From assembly GCF_001953305.1 (NCBI RefSeq), contig NZ_MTFE01000010.1, forward strand, positions 5,300,012 through 5,364,011: a stretch of DNA of 64,000 nt, in the 5' to 3' direction. Positions 43,238 to 57,322 of the stretch are shown here, in pieces. Source of the stretch: Cnuella takakiae (GTDB taxonomy: Bacteria > Bacteroidota > Bacteroidia > Chitinophagales > Chitinophagaceae). Every line of letters begins with the position of its first letter. Position 1 is the stretch's first letter. The notes beneath the pieces are model-generated. The model ran no database searches. It saw only the letters and a list, made by a program, of their open reading frames with translations, and had not been told where the DNA came from. The translations under genes were made by a program, and so were the position numbers.

Positions 43238-44764
43238 TCAGGTATTTTGCTGCAGGTCGGCGATGGCTTCAAACTCATCGAAGAGTTTTGTGCTCAATCG
43301 TTCGAAGATGGCAAAGAGCTTCATGTATATTTCATGGTGTTGCGCGTTGGGCTGGAAGTTTTCGGCCAGCTTTACTTTTTGCGCTGCCTGCTCCAGGTCT
43401 TTATACAGGCCCATCTCGGTAGCGCTCACCAGGAAGGCGCCACAGGCTACGCTGTCGGGTCCCGAATTTTGCTTTACCAATACGGGCTTGTTAAACATAT
43501 CGGCCATCATCTGGGTCCACAGCGGGTAAGCGGCATAGGTGCCATTGGCCGAAAGGCTAGTAAAGCTGCGGTGTTCTTCGAGGGTTTTGCCAATATTGTA
43601 AAAGGCAAAGAGGATGCCTTCAATAGTTGCCCGTATAAAATGCCTTTGTTCGTGTTTGATGTTCAAACCAAAATAAGCACCCCGTGCATTGGCATTCCAG
43701 ATGGGTGCTCTTTCGCCTTGCAGGTAGGGCAGGAAAATAAGTCCTTCGGAACCTGCAGGCACCCTGCCGGCTTCAATCAACAGGTCTTCGATACAGTCTT
43801 CGAGGTCGAACACCTTTTTGAAATCGCCAAACTGTTTTGCATACCATTCGAATGCAGCGCCCACATTGTTGGTAGGGCCGCCCGAAACATAATAGCCATC
43901 CGATAGCACGTAGTTGAATAAACGTTGTTGTTTGTCCTGCAACACTTCCTTACCCACCACCCGCACGGCGCCACTTTCTTCCATGGTCACGGTGGCTTTT
44001 TCATCGCCCCAAACACCGGCACCAAGGGTGGCCATACAACCATCACTGGAGCCAACAAGCAGCTTTACATTTTCGGGCAATCCCAGCGAGGTCTGGTATT
44101 GCCTTTTCAATTTTTTAGGTGCGTAAAATACAGGCACTGCTTCGGCAAGCTGCGACTTGTTGATACCGGCATGTTGCAAGGCTAAATCCTCCCACTGCAG
44201 CGAATGGATATTCAACAGGCCCGTTGCCGATGCCACGCTATAGTCTACCACGTACTCGCCGGTAAGCTGCTGGATGATATAGGTTTTGATGGATAGAAAC
44301 TTGTATGCAGCATCAAACCATTCCTTGTTGTTGTTTTTGATCCAGGCAATTTTGTTCAGGGGCGACATGGCATGTATGGGCGTGCCCGTCATCTGGTACA
44401 GCGACTTACCGAAATCGGAGTGCTTCAAATCATCTGCTTCCTTTTTCGCACGGTTGTCCGACCATACAATGGCATTGCCCAGCGGCACCCCGGTTTTGCT
44501 GATAGCCAGTACGCTGTGCATGGCACTACTAAAGCAGATGCTCACTACCGTATGGTTCTTTGGATGGATCTTTTCATTTAAAAAATTCTTGAGCATATAG
44601 AGCATGGTGATAAAGATCTGCTCCGGGTCCTGCTCGCTGTAACCTGGCTTTGAATGAAAGGTTGGATAAGATCCTTTCACCGAGCCAATGATGACCCCTT
44701 CCAGGTCGAAGGCTGCTACCCTGATAGCGCCGGTGCCAATTTCTATCGTAACGATGCAATCCAT
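43238..44764 (-). CDS. FGGY-family carbohydrate kinase, gluconokinase-like
   Basis: A 508-residue cytoplasmic kinase with both FGGY halves: the N-terminal phosphate-binding strand IVTIEIGTGAIRVAAFD, substrate-side NAIVWSDNRAKKEADDL, catalytic Asp241 in VGSSDGCMATLGAG, and the C-terminal GSEGLIFLPYLQGERAPIWN and LSANGTYAAYPLWTQMMADMF segments typical of gluconate kinases. The expected reaction is ATP-dependent phosphorylation of gluconate or a related aldonic or deoxyketo acid. An unusual point is IGTGAIR where most kinases have IGTTSxR. It starts 11 bases after the AraC regulator gene stops and is followed closely by the BASS transporter gene, so regulator, kinase and transporter are probably one transcript. 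Confidence 0.88.
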   Translation of the reverse strand: MDCIVTIEIGTGAIRVAAFDLEGVIIGSVKGSYPTFHSKPGYSEQDPEQIFITMLYMLKNFLNEKIHPKNHTVVSICFSSAMHSVLAISKTGVPLGNAIVWSDNRAKKEADDLKHSDFGKSLYQMTGTPIHAMSPLNKIAWIKNNNKEWFDAAYKFLSIKTYIIQQLTGEYVVDYSVASATGLLNIHSLQWEDLALQHAGINKSQLAEAVPVFYAPKKLKRQYQTSLGLPENVKLLVGSSDGCMATLGAGVWGDEKATVTMEESGAVRVVGKEVLQDKQQRLFNYVLSDGYYVSGGPTNNVGAAFEWYAKQFGDFKKVFDLEDCIEDLLIEAGRVPAGSEGLIFLPYLQGERAPIWNANARGAYFGLNIKHEQRHFIRATIEGILFAFYNIGKTLEEHRSFTSLSANGTYAAYPLWTQMMADMFNKPVLVKQNSGPDSVACGAFLVSATEMGLYKDLEQAAQKVKLAENFQPNAQHHEIYMKLFAIFERLSTKLFDEFEAIADLQQNT

Positions 44765-44775
44765 TCGGAATAGGT

Positions 44776-45666
44776 TTATTCGGGTGTGGTGGTATTCTTT
44801 TTCCTGAACTCACTGGGTGTATAACCGGTAAGTTTTTTAAACGTAGTGGCGAAATGCTGGGAGGAATAAAATCCTACGTCCAGCGCAATGTCGGTAACAT
44901 GCACATCGGGGCGTTTCAGCAACTTGATGGCTTCCGATATGCGGATATTGATCAAATAGTTAAGGGGTGAAAAACCGGTATAGCTTTTTACCTTTTCAGA
45001 AAATGCGGTATTACCCAATCCTACCAGTGCCGCCATCTCTTCTACCGTCCACTGGTGCGATAGTCTTTCGCGTAATGTTTGCTCCAGCTTCATAAAAGTT
45101 TGCGGGAAATCCCTGCGCGAAGTATTCTGTCGTGTCAGCTGCCGTGCAACCACTATGAACAACTCTTCTATCAGCTGGTTGATGCGGGTGGTATAACCAA
45201 TCTCCTGCTGTGCAAACTCCTGTTGTATGTGTTGCATCAGGGTGCCGGCCTCTTTTAGTTTCGATAGCACCGGGCAGTTGTTCAATACCAGTATCTGCCC
45301 GATGCTGCGGCACTCGCTATCGCTGAGGCGGCTCCACTTGCCCATGATCATTTTACCTGTAGGCTCCAGCTGCTGCAGGCCCAGGTGCAGCCAGGCAACG
45401 GTACCGATGTCCAGCAGGTCTTTTTCACCGCCAAAGCTTTGCCCGGGTAATATGAGCGCCAGGTCGCCGGGATACAAAATATAGTGCTGGTTGTCGATCA
45501 TCCAGTCAAAGCGGCCATCGGCTACATAGTAGATGCGCAGAAAGTCGTGTGCCGCTTTTGTAAGCGAACCAAATTGTATCGTACTGATTTTTTTGAAAGC
45601 AAATTCAATGATATGCGGAAACGCATGAAGCTCTTTACATTCTTTTCTTAAAAAGTACTGGTTCAT
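44776..45666 (-). CDS. AraC family transcriptional regulator of the sugar-acid operon
   Basis: A 296-residue regulator. Residues 25-110 form an AraC-type cupin sensing domain (LRIYYVADGRFDWMIDNQHYILYPGDLALILPGQSFGG), a helical linker follows, and residues 200-290 carry the double helix-turn-helix: WTVEEMAALVGLGNTAFSEKVK, then VTDIALDVGFYSSQHFATTFKKLTGYTPSEFRKK. It is the first gene of the minus-strand run and is divergent from the third SusC gene with 191 bases between, so it may control both. The inducer is probably a sugar or sugar acid bound by the cupin; this is inference. Confidence 0.93.
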   Translation of the reverse strand: MNQYFLRKECKELHAFPHIIEFAFKKISTIQFGSLTKAAHDFLRIYYVADGRFDWMIDNQHYILYPGDLALILPGQSFGGEKDLLDIGTVAWLHLGLQQLEPTGKMIMGKWSRLSDSECRSIGQILVLNNCPVLSKLKEAGTLMQHIQQEFAQQEIGYTTRINQLIEELFIVVARQLTRQNTSRRDFPQTFMKLEQTLRERLSHQWTVEEMAALVGLGNTAFSEKVKSYTGFSPLNYLINIRISEAIKLLKRPDVHVTDIALDVGFYSSQHFATTFKKLTGYTPSEFRKKNTTTPE

Positions 45667-45857
45667 GCAAGCGTTCGTTTCGGAATGGGCAATGATCGTC
45701 TCAACGATATTAGGAAGAAATACGTTTGTCCTTGTACAATATCCTACGCTGTTCTTTTTTGGAAGTTTTTGGAGCTGATGTTAGAATACTTTGTATCAGC
45801 CTTCAGACGATTTCGTCACGCCGTCCAACCCTTTTTTGCTAACAAACGCTTGCCATT
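45667..45857. promoter_or_regulatory. Divergent control region between the AraC regulator and the third SusC gene
   Basis: The 191 bases hold a perfect TAnnTTTG-type -7 element for plus-strand transcription (TACGTTTG, 45721-45728), though without a matching TTG at the usual distance. There is also a short inverted repeat ATCGT-CTCA-ACGAT (45695-45708). The latter is a possible half of an AraC-protein site. Confidence 0.35.
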
Positions 45858-48800
45858 ATGAAAGAACTGCTCCGGCGGACCTCCGCCCAGGTAAAGAAGC
45901 TATGCTTCTTGTGCGCCCTTATGCTTGTATCTGCCGCCGCCTTTGCACAAACTGTTGCCGGCACTGTTGTAGATGTAGACAATAAACCGGTAAGCCTGGC
46001 AACAGTAGAAGTAAAAGGAACCTCACGGCGAACAGTAACCGATGATGCAGGTAAATTCAGCATCCTCGCTGCCACCAGTGATATCCTCGTGGTCACTTCG
46101 GTAAACTATGCCATCCAGGAAACGCCGCTTAACGGGCGGCAATCGGTAAGCATTACGCTTACCCCTACCTCCAAGAGTATGGAGACGGTAGTGGTAACGG
46201 CACTGGGCATCAAGCGAGAGTCGAAGAAGCTGGGTTATGCTGCCGAAACCGTACGGGTAAACGAACTGCAGCAAAACCGTACTACCAACTTAGGCACCGC
46301 ACTGGAAGGCAAGATCGCAGGGCTGGACATCACGCCGCCCTCAGCGGGTGCAGGGGCCAGTAATAAGATCAGGCTCCGCGGCCAGTCGGCTTTTGCGGGT
46401 GCCAACAACTCGCCCCTGCTGGTGATTAACGGCCTGCCCATGGACCAGGGCGCCCGGGGCACCAATGCCGATGGGCCAAACAGGGATTTAGGCGATAACC
46501 TGCAGATGGTGAACCCCGATGACATAGAAAGCATGACGGTGCTGAAAGGCGCTACCGCAGCGGCTATTTACGGGTCAAGGGCCGCAAACGGCGCCATCAT
46601 CATCACCACCAAGAACGGCAGCAAATCCTCGGGCCTTGGCGTTGAACTCACCTCCAATGTTTCCGCCGACGAGGTGCTCGACCTCACCGATTTTCAGTAC
46701 GAGTTTGGACAGGGTGTAAACGGCGTCCGTCCTAAAACACAGGGAGAGGCTGTTAACTCCGGCCAGTTTGGCTGGGGTGAGCGCTACGACGCGGTACCTA
46801 CCATCCAGTTTGACGGCGTATCAAGGCCCTACGCGCCGCAAAGGGACCGCATCAAGAATTTCTTCAACACGGGCACCTCTTTTACCAATACCATCGCGGT
46901 ATCGAGCGGCAATGCAAAAGGAAGCTTCCGCGCTTCTTTTACCAACCAGGATGTAAAAGGCATCGTGTACACCAACAAGTACCACAAGAAGATCTTCAAC
47001 CTGGGTGTCAACCAAAATCTGAGCGACAAGCTCTCCATCCAGCTTAACCTGAATTACACCAACGAAAAGAACGAGAACCCGCCGCAGGTAGGTGTGCAGG
47101 GCATCGGCACCATGAACTTCCTGGTACGCACTTCGCCTACCGTGCCACTTGAAGTATACAAGGCCAATGCGGTAAACGAAGTCGGTATAGAACGGCAAAC
47201 AACCGGTTTTGCACAAACCCTGATCAATCCCTACTGGACCCTGCCCAGGCAGTTCTTTTTCAACAAAAGAGACCGCCTGCTGAGCACGGCTACCATGCGC
47301 TACCAGATGCTTAAGTGGCTGTACCTGCAGGGCCGTATCAATATGGATTACGGCGTTGACTTTACGGAGCAGAACACCCCCACCGGCACCGGCAGCCCCG
47401 CCAATGGTGCCTATTACGATCCCACCCGCACTACCTTTAACGGCACCTATGTGGTGGGTGAAACCAGCGGCAAGCAGATCAACGCCGACTTCCTGCTGGG
47501 TGGCAACCACCGCTTTGGCGACTTTTCTATAGATGCCAGCTTTGGCGGCAATATTTTCACCGACCGCTACCGCAACTTCAACCAGGATGCAACTGCCTTT
47601 ATTGTACGCGACCTGTACACCATCGAAAACGGCACCGTGAAAAACCAGACCTATGGCATCGGCAGGCGCCAGATCAATTCGCTGTACGGGCTGGCCGAAC
47701 TGGGTTATAAGGACCTCCTCTTCCTGAATATCACCGGCCGCAACGATTGGTTCTCGGTATTGAATCCAAACAACAACAGTTATTTCTATCCCTCGGTGAG
47801 CGGCAGCTTTGTCTTCTCCGAACTGCTGGAAAGCTCGCCCTGGCTGAGTTTCGGCAAGCTCCGGGCTTCCTATGCCGATGTAGGCAGCGAAAACGGCATT
47901 GGGATATTTGGCGGACAGCTCACCTATGGCTTTTTACAACAGCCTTTCAACGGCAGCACGCTGGCGCAGATCAACAACGCCAACAATCCCAACCCCAATA
48001 TCCGGCCCTTCAGCGTGCGGGAAAAAGAAGTGGGCCTGGAACTTCGCTTGTTTGCAAGCCGCCTCCACCTCGATATTGCCGCTTACGACAAGCAGACAAA
48101 AGACCAGATCGTAACCATCACCAACTCCATTGCATCGGGTTATAACGGCACCACCATCAACTTCGGCGCACTGCAAAACAGGGGTATTGAACTACTGCTG
48201 GATGGCACCCCGTACAGAACCCGCAATTTCAGTTGGACCAGTGCGTTCAACACCGCTTATAACACCACCAAAGTGCTGGCACTTACCCCCGGTGTAACCC
48301 GTACCACCGTGGCCGACTGGTCGGGTGGCAACGAGTTCATTGGTTCGCTGGTATACGAGGTGGGCAAGCCCCTCAACCAGATCTCATCGCGCACCTACCT
48401 CCGCGACGACCAGGGCAATATCCTCCTCGGCCCCGACGGCCGCCTCCGCGCCACCACCAGCAATGTGCTGCACGGCAGCGCACTGCCCAAGTTTACCGGT
48501 GGCTGGAACAACGTTTTCCGTTATAAAAACCTGAGCCTGCTGGTGCACATGGATTATAAAACCGGCGGCAAAATGCTTTCGTCCACCGCCCTCAACGCAC
48601 TGCGGCAGGGCCATTCCAAAGCATCGCTGGTGGGGCGCCGTCCCGGTGAGACCGGTGTGGTATTCCCCGGTATTTACCAAAGCGGCCCCAATGTAGGCAA
48701 GCCCAATACAACACCTGTTTACGGGCAGCAGTTTTACGCCGATTACCGCAACCTGCAGATTGCCGACCCGGTAATATTCAAATCAGATTTCATCAAGCTG

Positions 48801-49025
48801 CGCAACATCACGCTCACCTACGACTTCTCGCCCGTGATTGGCACCAAGTACATCAAGGGGCTGGTGCTTTCCGCCGCCTGCCGCAATGTGGCCATCATCA
48901 AAAAATGGGTACCTGATATCGATCCCGAAGCCGTACAATCGAGCGGCGATTTCCGGGTAGGATACGAAGCGGTATCCCTGCCTACCACCCGCAATTACAG
49001 TGTCAACCTTAATGTGAAATTTTAA
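45858..49025 (+). CDS. SusC/RagA family TonB-dependent transporter (third pair)
   Basis: A 1055-residue outer-membrane transporter with signal peptide (LCFLCALMLVSAAAFAQ). The carboxypeptidase-like domain (VAGTVVDVDNKPVSLATVEV, residues 33-103) is followed by the TonB-box-like METVVVTALG (109-118) with the extended GIKRESKKLGYA segment typical of one large SusC subgroup. The plug has IRLRGQSAFAGANNSPLLVINGLPM and a barrel ends in NYSVNLNVKF. The partner SusD gene follows after 9 bases. The sugar-acid dehydratase, FAH-family and esterase genes lie downstream on the same strand, so the imported ligand is probably an esterified, pentose- or uronate-containing oligosaccharide. Confidence 0.95.
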   Translation: MKELLRRTSAQVKKLCFLCALMLVSAAAFAQTVAGTVVDVDNKPVSLATVEVKGTSRRTVTDDAGKFSILAATSDILVVTSVNYAIQETPLNGRQSVSITLTPTSKSMETVVVTALGIKRESKKLGYAAETVRVNELQQNRTTNLGTALEGKIAGLDITPPSAGAGASNKIRLRGQSAFAGANNSPLLVINGLPMDQGARGTNADGPNRDLGDNLQMVNPDDIESMTVLKGATAAAIYGSRAANGAIIITTKNGSKSSGLGVELTSNVSADEVLDLTDFQYEFGQGVNGVRPKTQGEAVNSGQFGWGERYDAVPTIQFDGVSRPYAPQRDRIKNFFNTGTSFTNTIAVSSGNAKGSFRASFTNQDVKGIVYTNKYHKKIFNLGVNQNLSDKLSIQLNLNYTNEKNENPPQVGVQGIGTMNFLVRTSPTVPLEVYKANAVNEVGIERQTTGFAQTLINPYWTLPRQFFFNKRDRLLSTATMRYQMLKWLYLQGRINMDYGVDFTEQNTPTGTGSPANGAYYDPTRTTFNGTYVVGETSGKQINADFLLGGNHRFGDFSIDASFGGNIFTDRYRNFNQDATAFIVRDLYTIENGTVKNQTYGIGRRQINSLYGLAELGYKDLLFLNITGRNDWFSVLNPNNNSYFYPSVSGSFVFSELLESSPWLSFGKLRASYADVGSENGIGIFGGQLTYGFLQQPFNGSTLAQINNANNPNPNIRPFSVREKEVGLELRLFASRLHLDIAAYDKQTKDQIVTITNSIASGYNGTTINFGALQNRGIELLLDGTPYRTRNFSWTSAFNTAYNTTKVLALTPGVTRTTVADWSGGNEFIGSLVYEVGKPLNQISSRTYLRDDQGNILLGPDGRLRATTSNVLHGSALPKFTGGWNNVFRYKNLSLLVHMDYKTGGKMLSSTALNALRQGHSKASLVGRRPGETGVVFPGIYQSGPNVGKPNTTPVYGQQFYADYRNLQIADPVIFKSDFIKLRNITLTYDFSPVIGTKYIKGLVLSAACRNVAIIKKWVPDIDPEAVQSSGDFRVGYEAVSLPTTRNYSVNLNVKF

Positions 49026-49034
49026 ACTGTAGCC

Positions 49035-50594
49035 ATGAAAAAAGGAACTAACCTGATACTGATCTCCTCCATGGCACTGGCCATGCTTACCGGTTGTGAT
49101 AAAGATTTTGACCGGCTGAATACAAACCCTGCGGCCGTTGTGAATGTAGACCCGGGTTACCTGTTCAACAATGCACAACGCCTCACCGATCCAGGCAGCT
49201 GGGAGGGTGAAGGAACCATTGCGCAGCATTTTGTAAATGCCTATAACCTGGGCGCCACTGCAGGCTTCCAGTTCAACCTCAATGTGGACATCTTTAACCG
49301 CACCCGCTTCAACAATACCTACTCGGGACCGCTCAAGCACCTCGAACACATCATCAGCCTGGTGAAAGCCGATGCCACCCGCACCAACCTGTACAACGAA
49401 ACGCGGATTTGGCGGGCGTTAAACTACATGATGCTGGTAGACAGCTATGGCGATGTGCCCTACCAGGAAGCAGGCAAGGCCTACCTCGAAAGCATCTATT
49501 ATCCCAAGTACAACAAAGACGAAGAGATTTACGAAAGCATTTACAAGGAACTCAAAGAAGCTACCGCCGCACTGGACCCGGCCAAAGACATCAACAAGTT
49601 TGACCTGTTTTACGGCGGCAATGTGGCCCAGTGGAAAAGCCTTGGTAACGCCATCCTGCTGCGCCTAGGCATGCGCTATTCCAAGCTGGACCCCAACAAG
49701 GCCAAAACCATCGTGCAGGAAGCGTTCACTGGTGGTGTGATGCAAAGCAATAACGACAATGCCGTAATCAAGTATATGACGGCTGCAGGCCTGCCGCTGG
49801 CAGGTTACAGCAATCCCCTGAACAACTCGGTGCGGGCCAACAACCCCTATTACTATTACCTCACAGAGCCGCTGGTAAACCAGCTGAAAACAACCCTGGA
49901 TCCAAGGCTGAAATACATCGCGGCAAAATATCCCAACCAGACGGCAGCGCCTTCCAACCCGGCACCGGATACCACCATGGCCAACCAGTTTGGTTTCCCC
50001 ATTGGGTACAGCGATGCCACCCTGCCCACCTACCCTGGTTTCAGGGCTCCTATAGGTACGGGGCAAAACTATTCGCAGCTCAATTTCAACGTGGTGGGCA
50101 ATGCCACTACCCCGGTGTTTTATATCACCAACGCACAAACGAAATTGCTGTTAGCCGAAGCAGCTTTAAGGGGCTGGCTGACAGGCGGCAAAACCGCGCA
50201 GGAATACTACGAGGAAGGGGTAAGAGCAGCCATGGATGAATACACAGTTTATCCCAATGTGCAAAGTCCGGCCATCCCGCTGCCCCTGCAAAACAGCTAT
50301 CTGGCCCATCCTGCTGTTGCCTTCAACCCTGCCGAGGCACTCCGGTTGATCAATACCCAGTACTGGATTGCATCTTTTGGGAATGGGCTGGAAGCCTGGG
50401 CCAATTTCCGGCGCACCGCATTCCCTGCATTGGTGCCCAATAATTTCAACAGCAACCTGCAGGGCGGCTTTGCACGGCGCATGGCTTACCCCGTGTCGGA
50501 ATCGAACGTGAACACAGCCAACTACCAGGCGGCAGTTGCCAGCATGGGCGGGAAAGACGACCTCACTACCCGGGTATTCTGGGACGTGCAATAA
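49035..50594 (+). CDS. SusD-like outer-membrane lipoprotein (SusD/RagB, SusD_2 type)
   Basis: A 519-residue lipoprotein with lipobox Cys21 (LAMLTGCDKD). It belongs to the divergent SusD subgroup that starts with FDRLNTNPAAVVNVDPGYLFNNAQRL. It continues with HLEHIISLVKAD, RIWRALNYMMLVDSYGDVPYQEAGKAYLESIYYPKYN, GNAILLRLGMRYSKLDPNKA, and ends with YWIASFGNGLEAWANFRRTAFPAL and RMAYPVSESNVNTANYQAAVASMGG. The N-terminal helices scaffold the lid over the SusC pore and the loop regions bind the glycan. It is cotranscribed with the preceding SusC. The dehydratase gene starts 176 bases later, and there is no clear terminator between, so read-through is likely. Confidence 0.95.
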   Translation: MKKGTNLILISSMALAMLTGCDKDFDRLNTNPAAVVNVDPGYLFNNAQRLTDPGSWEGEGTIAQHFVNAYNLGATAGFQFNLNVDIFNRTRFNNTYSGPLKHLEHIISLVKADATRTNLYNETRIWRALNYMMLVDSYGDVPYQEAGKAYLESIYYPKYNKDEEIYESIYKELKEATAALDPAKDINKFDLFYGGNVAQWKSLGNAILLRLGMRYSKLDPNKAKTIVQEAFTGGVMQSNNDNAVIKYMTAAGLPLAGYSNPLNNSVRANNPYYYYLTEPLVNQLKTTLDPRLKYIAAKYPNQTAAPSNPAPDTTMANQFGFPIGYSDATLPTYPGFRAPIGTGQNYSQLNFNVVGNATTPVFYITNAQTKLLLAEAALRGWLTGGKTAQEYYEEGVRAAMDEYTVYPNVQSPAIPLPLQNSYLAHPAVAFNPAEALRLINTQYWIASFGNGLEAWANFRRTAFPALVPNNFNSNLQGGFARRMAYPVSESNVNTANYQAAVASMGGKDDLTTRVFWDVQ

Positions 50595-50770
50595 GGTACC
50601 GGAAAACCATTGCAGCGCTATCGAAGAACGCGTGCACACAACCAGGGCGAGGACCGCTACAAGGGCTGGTCCCCGCCCTGGCAAACAGGAAGAACAAGGC
50701 AGGCAGCGACCATCAACAACCGGTACGCCCTGCCAACTACCAGCTACACATACAACGAACTGTTGCTTAC

Positions 50771-52513
50771 ATGGAAAAAAGAACAGACGAGACCAGTGCA
50801 CATAAAGAAATGCGCAGTGCTGATTGGTTTGGCAAAAGCGATAAAATGGGTTTTGTGCACCGCTCCTGGCTGCGCAACCAGGGTTATCCGAGCGACTATT
50901 TCGACGGGCGGCCCGTCATTGGCATCTGCAATACCTGGAGCGAACTCACGCCTTGCAACGGGCACCTGCGCGAGCTTGCCGAAGTGGTTAAGCGCGGTGT
51001 GATTGAAGCGGGCGGCTTCCCGCTCGAATTCCCTGTGACCTCCTTGGGCGAAACCATCATGCGGCCCACCACCATGCTGTTTCGCAACCTCGCTGCCATG
51101 GATACCGAAGAAAGCATCCGCGCCAACCCGCTGGATGGCGTGGTACTGCTTACCGGCTGCGACAAAACAACACCATCTACCCTGATGGGTGCCTGCAGCG
51201 TGGACCTGCCCACACTGGTTATTCCCGGCGGGCCCATGCTCAACGGAAGGTTCCGGGGCGAGTGCCTGGGCAGCGGCTCCTTCAACTGGATGGTAAAGGA
51301 AAAAACCATCGTGGAAAGCTATTCGGCCGAAGACATATTGGAAGCAGAAATAGGCGTTGCTAGGAGTGCCGGTCATTGTATGACCATGGGCACCGCCTCC
51401 ACCATGGCCTGTATGGTGGAAGCCCTTGGCCTGACACTGCCCGGAGCCGCCGCCATCCCGGCCGTTGATGCCCGCAAGAAAGTAATGGCGCAACTGTCGG
51501 GCAGAAGGATTGTACAAATGGCCAAAGAAAACCTGAAGCTTTCCAAAGTGCTGACCCGCGAAGCATTTGAAAATGCCATCATCGTGAATGCCGCCATCGG
51601 TGGCTCCACCAACTTCGTGATCCACCTGCTGGCAATTGCCGGCAGGATTGGCGTAAACCTGCAGTTGGAAGACTTTGACCGTATCGGCAGCAAGATCCCC
51701 CTGCTGGCAAACCTGAAGCCCGCTGGTAAATACCTGATGGAGGACTTCTATTACGCCGGCGGGTTGCCGGTGGTGATCAGCCAGCTGAAGCAGTACCTGC
51801 ACAACGATGCTGTCACCATCAACGGGCAAAGCCTCGGCGAAAACAACCATGCACCGGTATGCTACAACCAGGATGTGATTGCCACCATCGACAAACCCGT
51901 GCAGCAGCAGGCGGGCATCGCCGTGCTGAAAGGAAACCTCTGCGAGCAGGGCGCCATCATCAAACCATCGGCTGCCAATAAGGAACTGATGCAGCACCGC
52001 GGCCGCGCCGTGGTGTTTGATACCATTGAAGATTACCATGCACGGATTGATGACCCGCAGCTGGACATTGATGAAGCCTGTGTGATTGTGTTGAAGAACG
52101 TGGGACCGGTGGGTTACCCGGGCATGCCGGAAGTAGGCAATGTAGACCTGCCCGAAAAACTATTGCGCAAAGGCATCAGGGATATGATCCGTATTTCGGA
52201 TGGGCGGATGAGTGGAACCGCTGCGGGTACAGTGGTGTTGCACGTATCGCCTGAGTCGGCCGTGGGAGGAACCCTAGCCTTTGTGCATGACGGCGATATG
52301 ATAGAGCTGGATGTGGCAGGCCGCAGGCTGCACCTCGATATTACGGATGAAGAACTGGCGCGCAGAAGGGCTGCCTGGCAGCCACCGGAGCCCATGGCCG
52401 AAAGGGGCTATGTAAAGCTGCACATCGACCATGTGCAGCAGGCGCACCTGGGTGCCGACATGGACGTGCTGCGTGGCGGGTCGGGTAGTAAAGTGACAAG
52501 GGATTTACACTAG
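50771..52513 (+). CDS. IlvD/Edd-family sugar-acid dehydratase, likely L-arabonate/D-xylonate dehydratase
   Basis: A 580-residue cytoplasmic enzyme (no signal peptide). The [2Fe-2S] ligands of characterised arabonate and xylonate dehydratases align as Cys62 (ELTPCNGHL), Cys130 (TGCDKTTPS) and Cys203 (GHCMTMGTAST), with Lys132 as the likely carbamylated residue and the C-terminal ISDGRMSGTAAG loop. The start RSADWFGKSDKMGFVHRSWLRNQG is typical of the pentonate subgroup rather than of IlvD or 6-phosphogluconate dehydratase. It should convert a pentonate to 2-keto-3-deoxy-pentonate. The FAH-family gene downstream and the semialdehyde dehydrogenase at 20446 complete a Weimberg-like route. Substrate preference (arabonate, xylonate, fuconate or another) is not readable here. 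Confidence 0.9.
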   Translation: MEKRTDETSAHKEMRSADWFGKSDKMGFVHRSWLRNQGYPSDYFDGRPVIGICNTWSELTPCNGHLRELAEVVKRGVIEAGGFPLEFPVTSLGETIMRPTTMLFRNLAAMDTEESIRANPLDGVVLLTGCDKTTPSTLMGACSVDLPTLVIPGGPMLNGRFRGECLGSGSFNWMVKEKTIVESYSAEDILEAEIGVARSAGHCMTMGTASTMACMVEALGLTLPGAAAIPAVDARKKVMAQLSGRRIVQMAKENLKLSKVLTREAFENAIIVNAAIGGSTNFVIHLLAIAGRIGVNLQLEDFDRIGSKIPLLANLKPAGKYLMEDFYYAGGLPVVISQLKQYLHNDAVTINGQSLGENNHAPVCYNQDVIATIDKPVQQQAGIAVLKGNLCEQGAIIKPSAANKELMQHRGRAVVFDTIEDYHARIDDPQLDIDEACVIVLKNVGPVGYPGMPEVGNVDLPEKLLRKGIRDMIRISDGRMSGTAAGTVVLHVSPESAVGGTLAFVHDGDMIELDVAGRRLHLDITDEELARRRAAWQPPEPMAERGYVKLHIDHVQQAHLGADMDVLRGGSGSKVTRDLH

Positions 52514-52743
52514 CACCTGAAGTTAAATAGCAGGTAAAATTCAAAAGTATAAAGGCAGAATTTGAAACAGGTTAGCACCGGTGCCTGCATCCCTTTTTAA
52601 ACTTTGATTTACTGGTATAGCGATTTAGAGCAGCATGCTAAGCGTAGCTTTTGCACAACACCTGTTTTCTCCGCCACCTTGGTTATATTCATTCGGGTTA
52701 AAAACTTTCTTTTCAACAAGCAAATACTTACAAACAAAAGGAC

Positions 52744-54983
<2,240 letters not shown>

Positions 54984-54998
54984 TCAATAAGGCATTCA

Positions 54999-55030
54999 TT
55001 CAATAGCAGCACCCCGGTGCTGCTATTGAA
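54999..55030 (+). terminator. Near-perfect palindromic hairpin after the first esterase gene
   Basis: TTCAATAGCAGCACC (54999-55013) and its exact complement (55016-55030) form a 15-bp palindrome with two central bases, 15 bases past the stop codon and followed by TTTAAT. It probably ends or attenuates the transcript before the next esterase. Confidence 0.65.
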
Positions 55031-55101
55031 TTTAATCTGGTTGCCGCCAGCACGGGCAATAAAGACCAGTTATTCAGTCGCATCCATTCAAACACAAACT
55101 T

Positions 55102-57209
<2,108 letters not shown>

Positions 57210-57212
57210 AAA

Positions 57213-57243
57213 AGAACAGACCCAGGGTTCGCCCGGGTTCTTT
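57213..57243 (+). terminator. Hairpin after the second CE1-like esterase gene
   Basis: ACCC-A-GGG and CCCGGGT pair around a TTCG loop with one bulged A, followed by TCTTTG. It lies a few bases past the stop codon, after an A-rich run, and would separate this gene from the next two esterases. Confidence 0.5.
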
Positions 57244-57322
57244 GCTGATGGCATTGCGCCCCCATGGCGAGCCCCCGTTCTATAAAAGACATTTTATCAC
57301 ATAGATTTCAACCAGGAACACC

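Noticed and set aside
45787..45793. TACTTTG as a -7 promoter element for the third SusC gene
   Set aside because: There is no TTG at 19-21 bases upstream, and TACGTTTG at 45721 fits the -7 consensus better.
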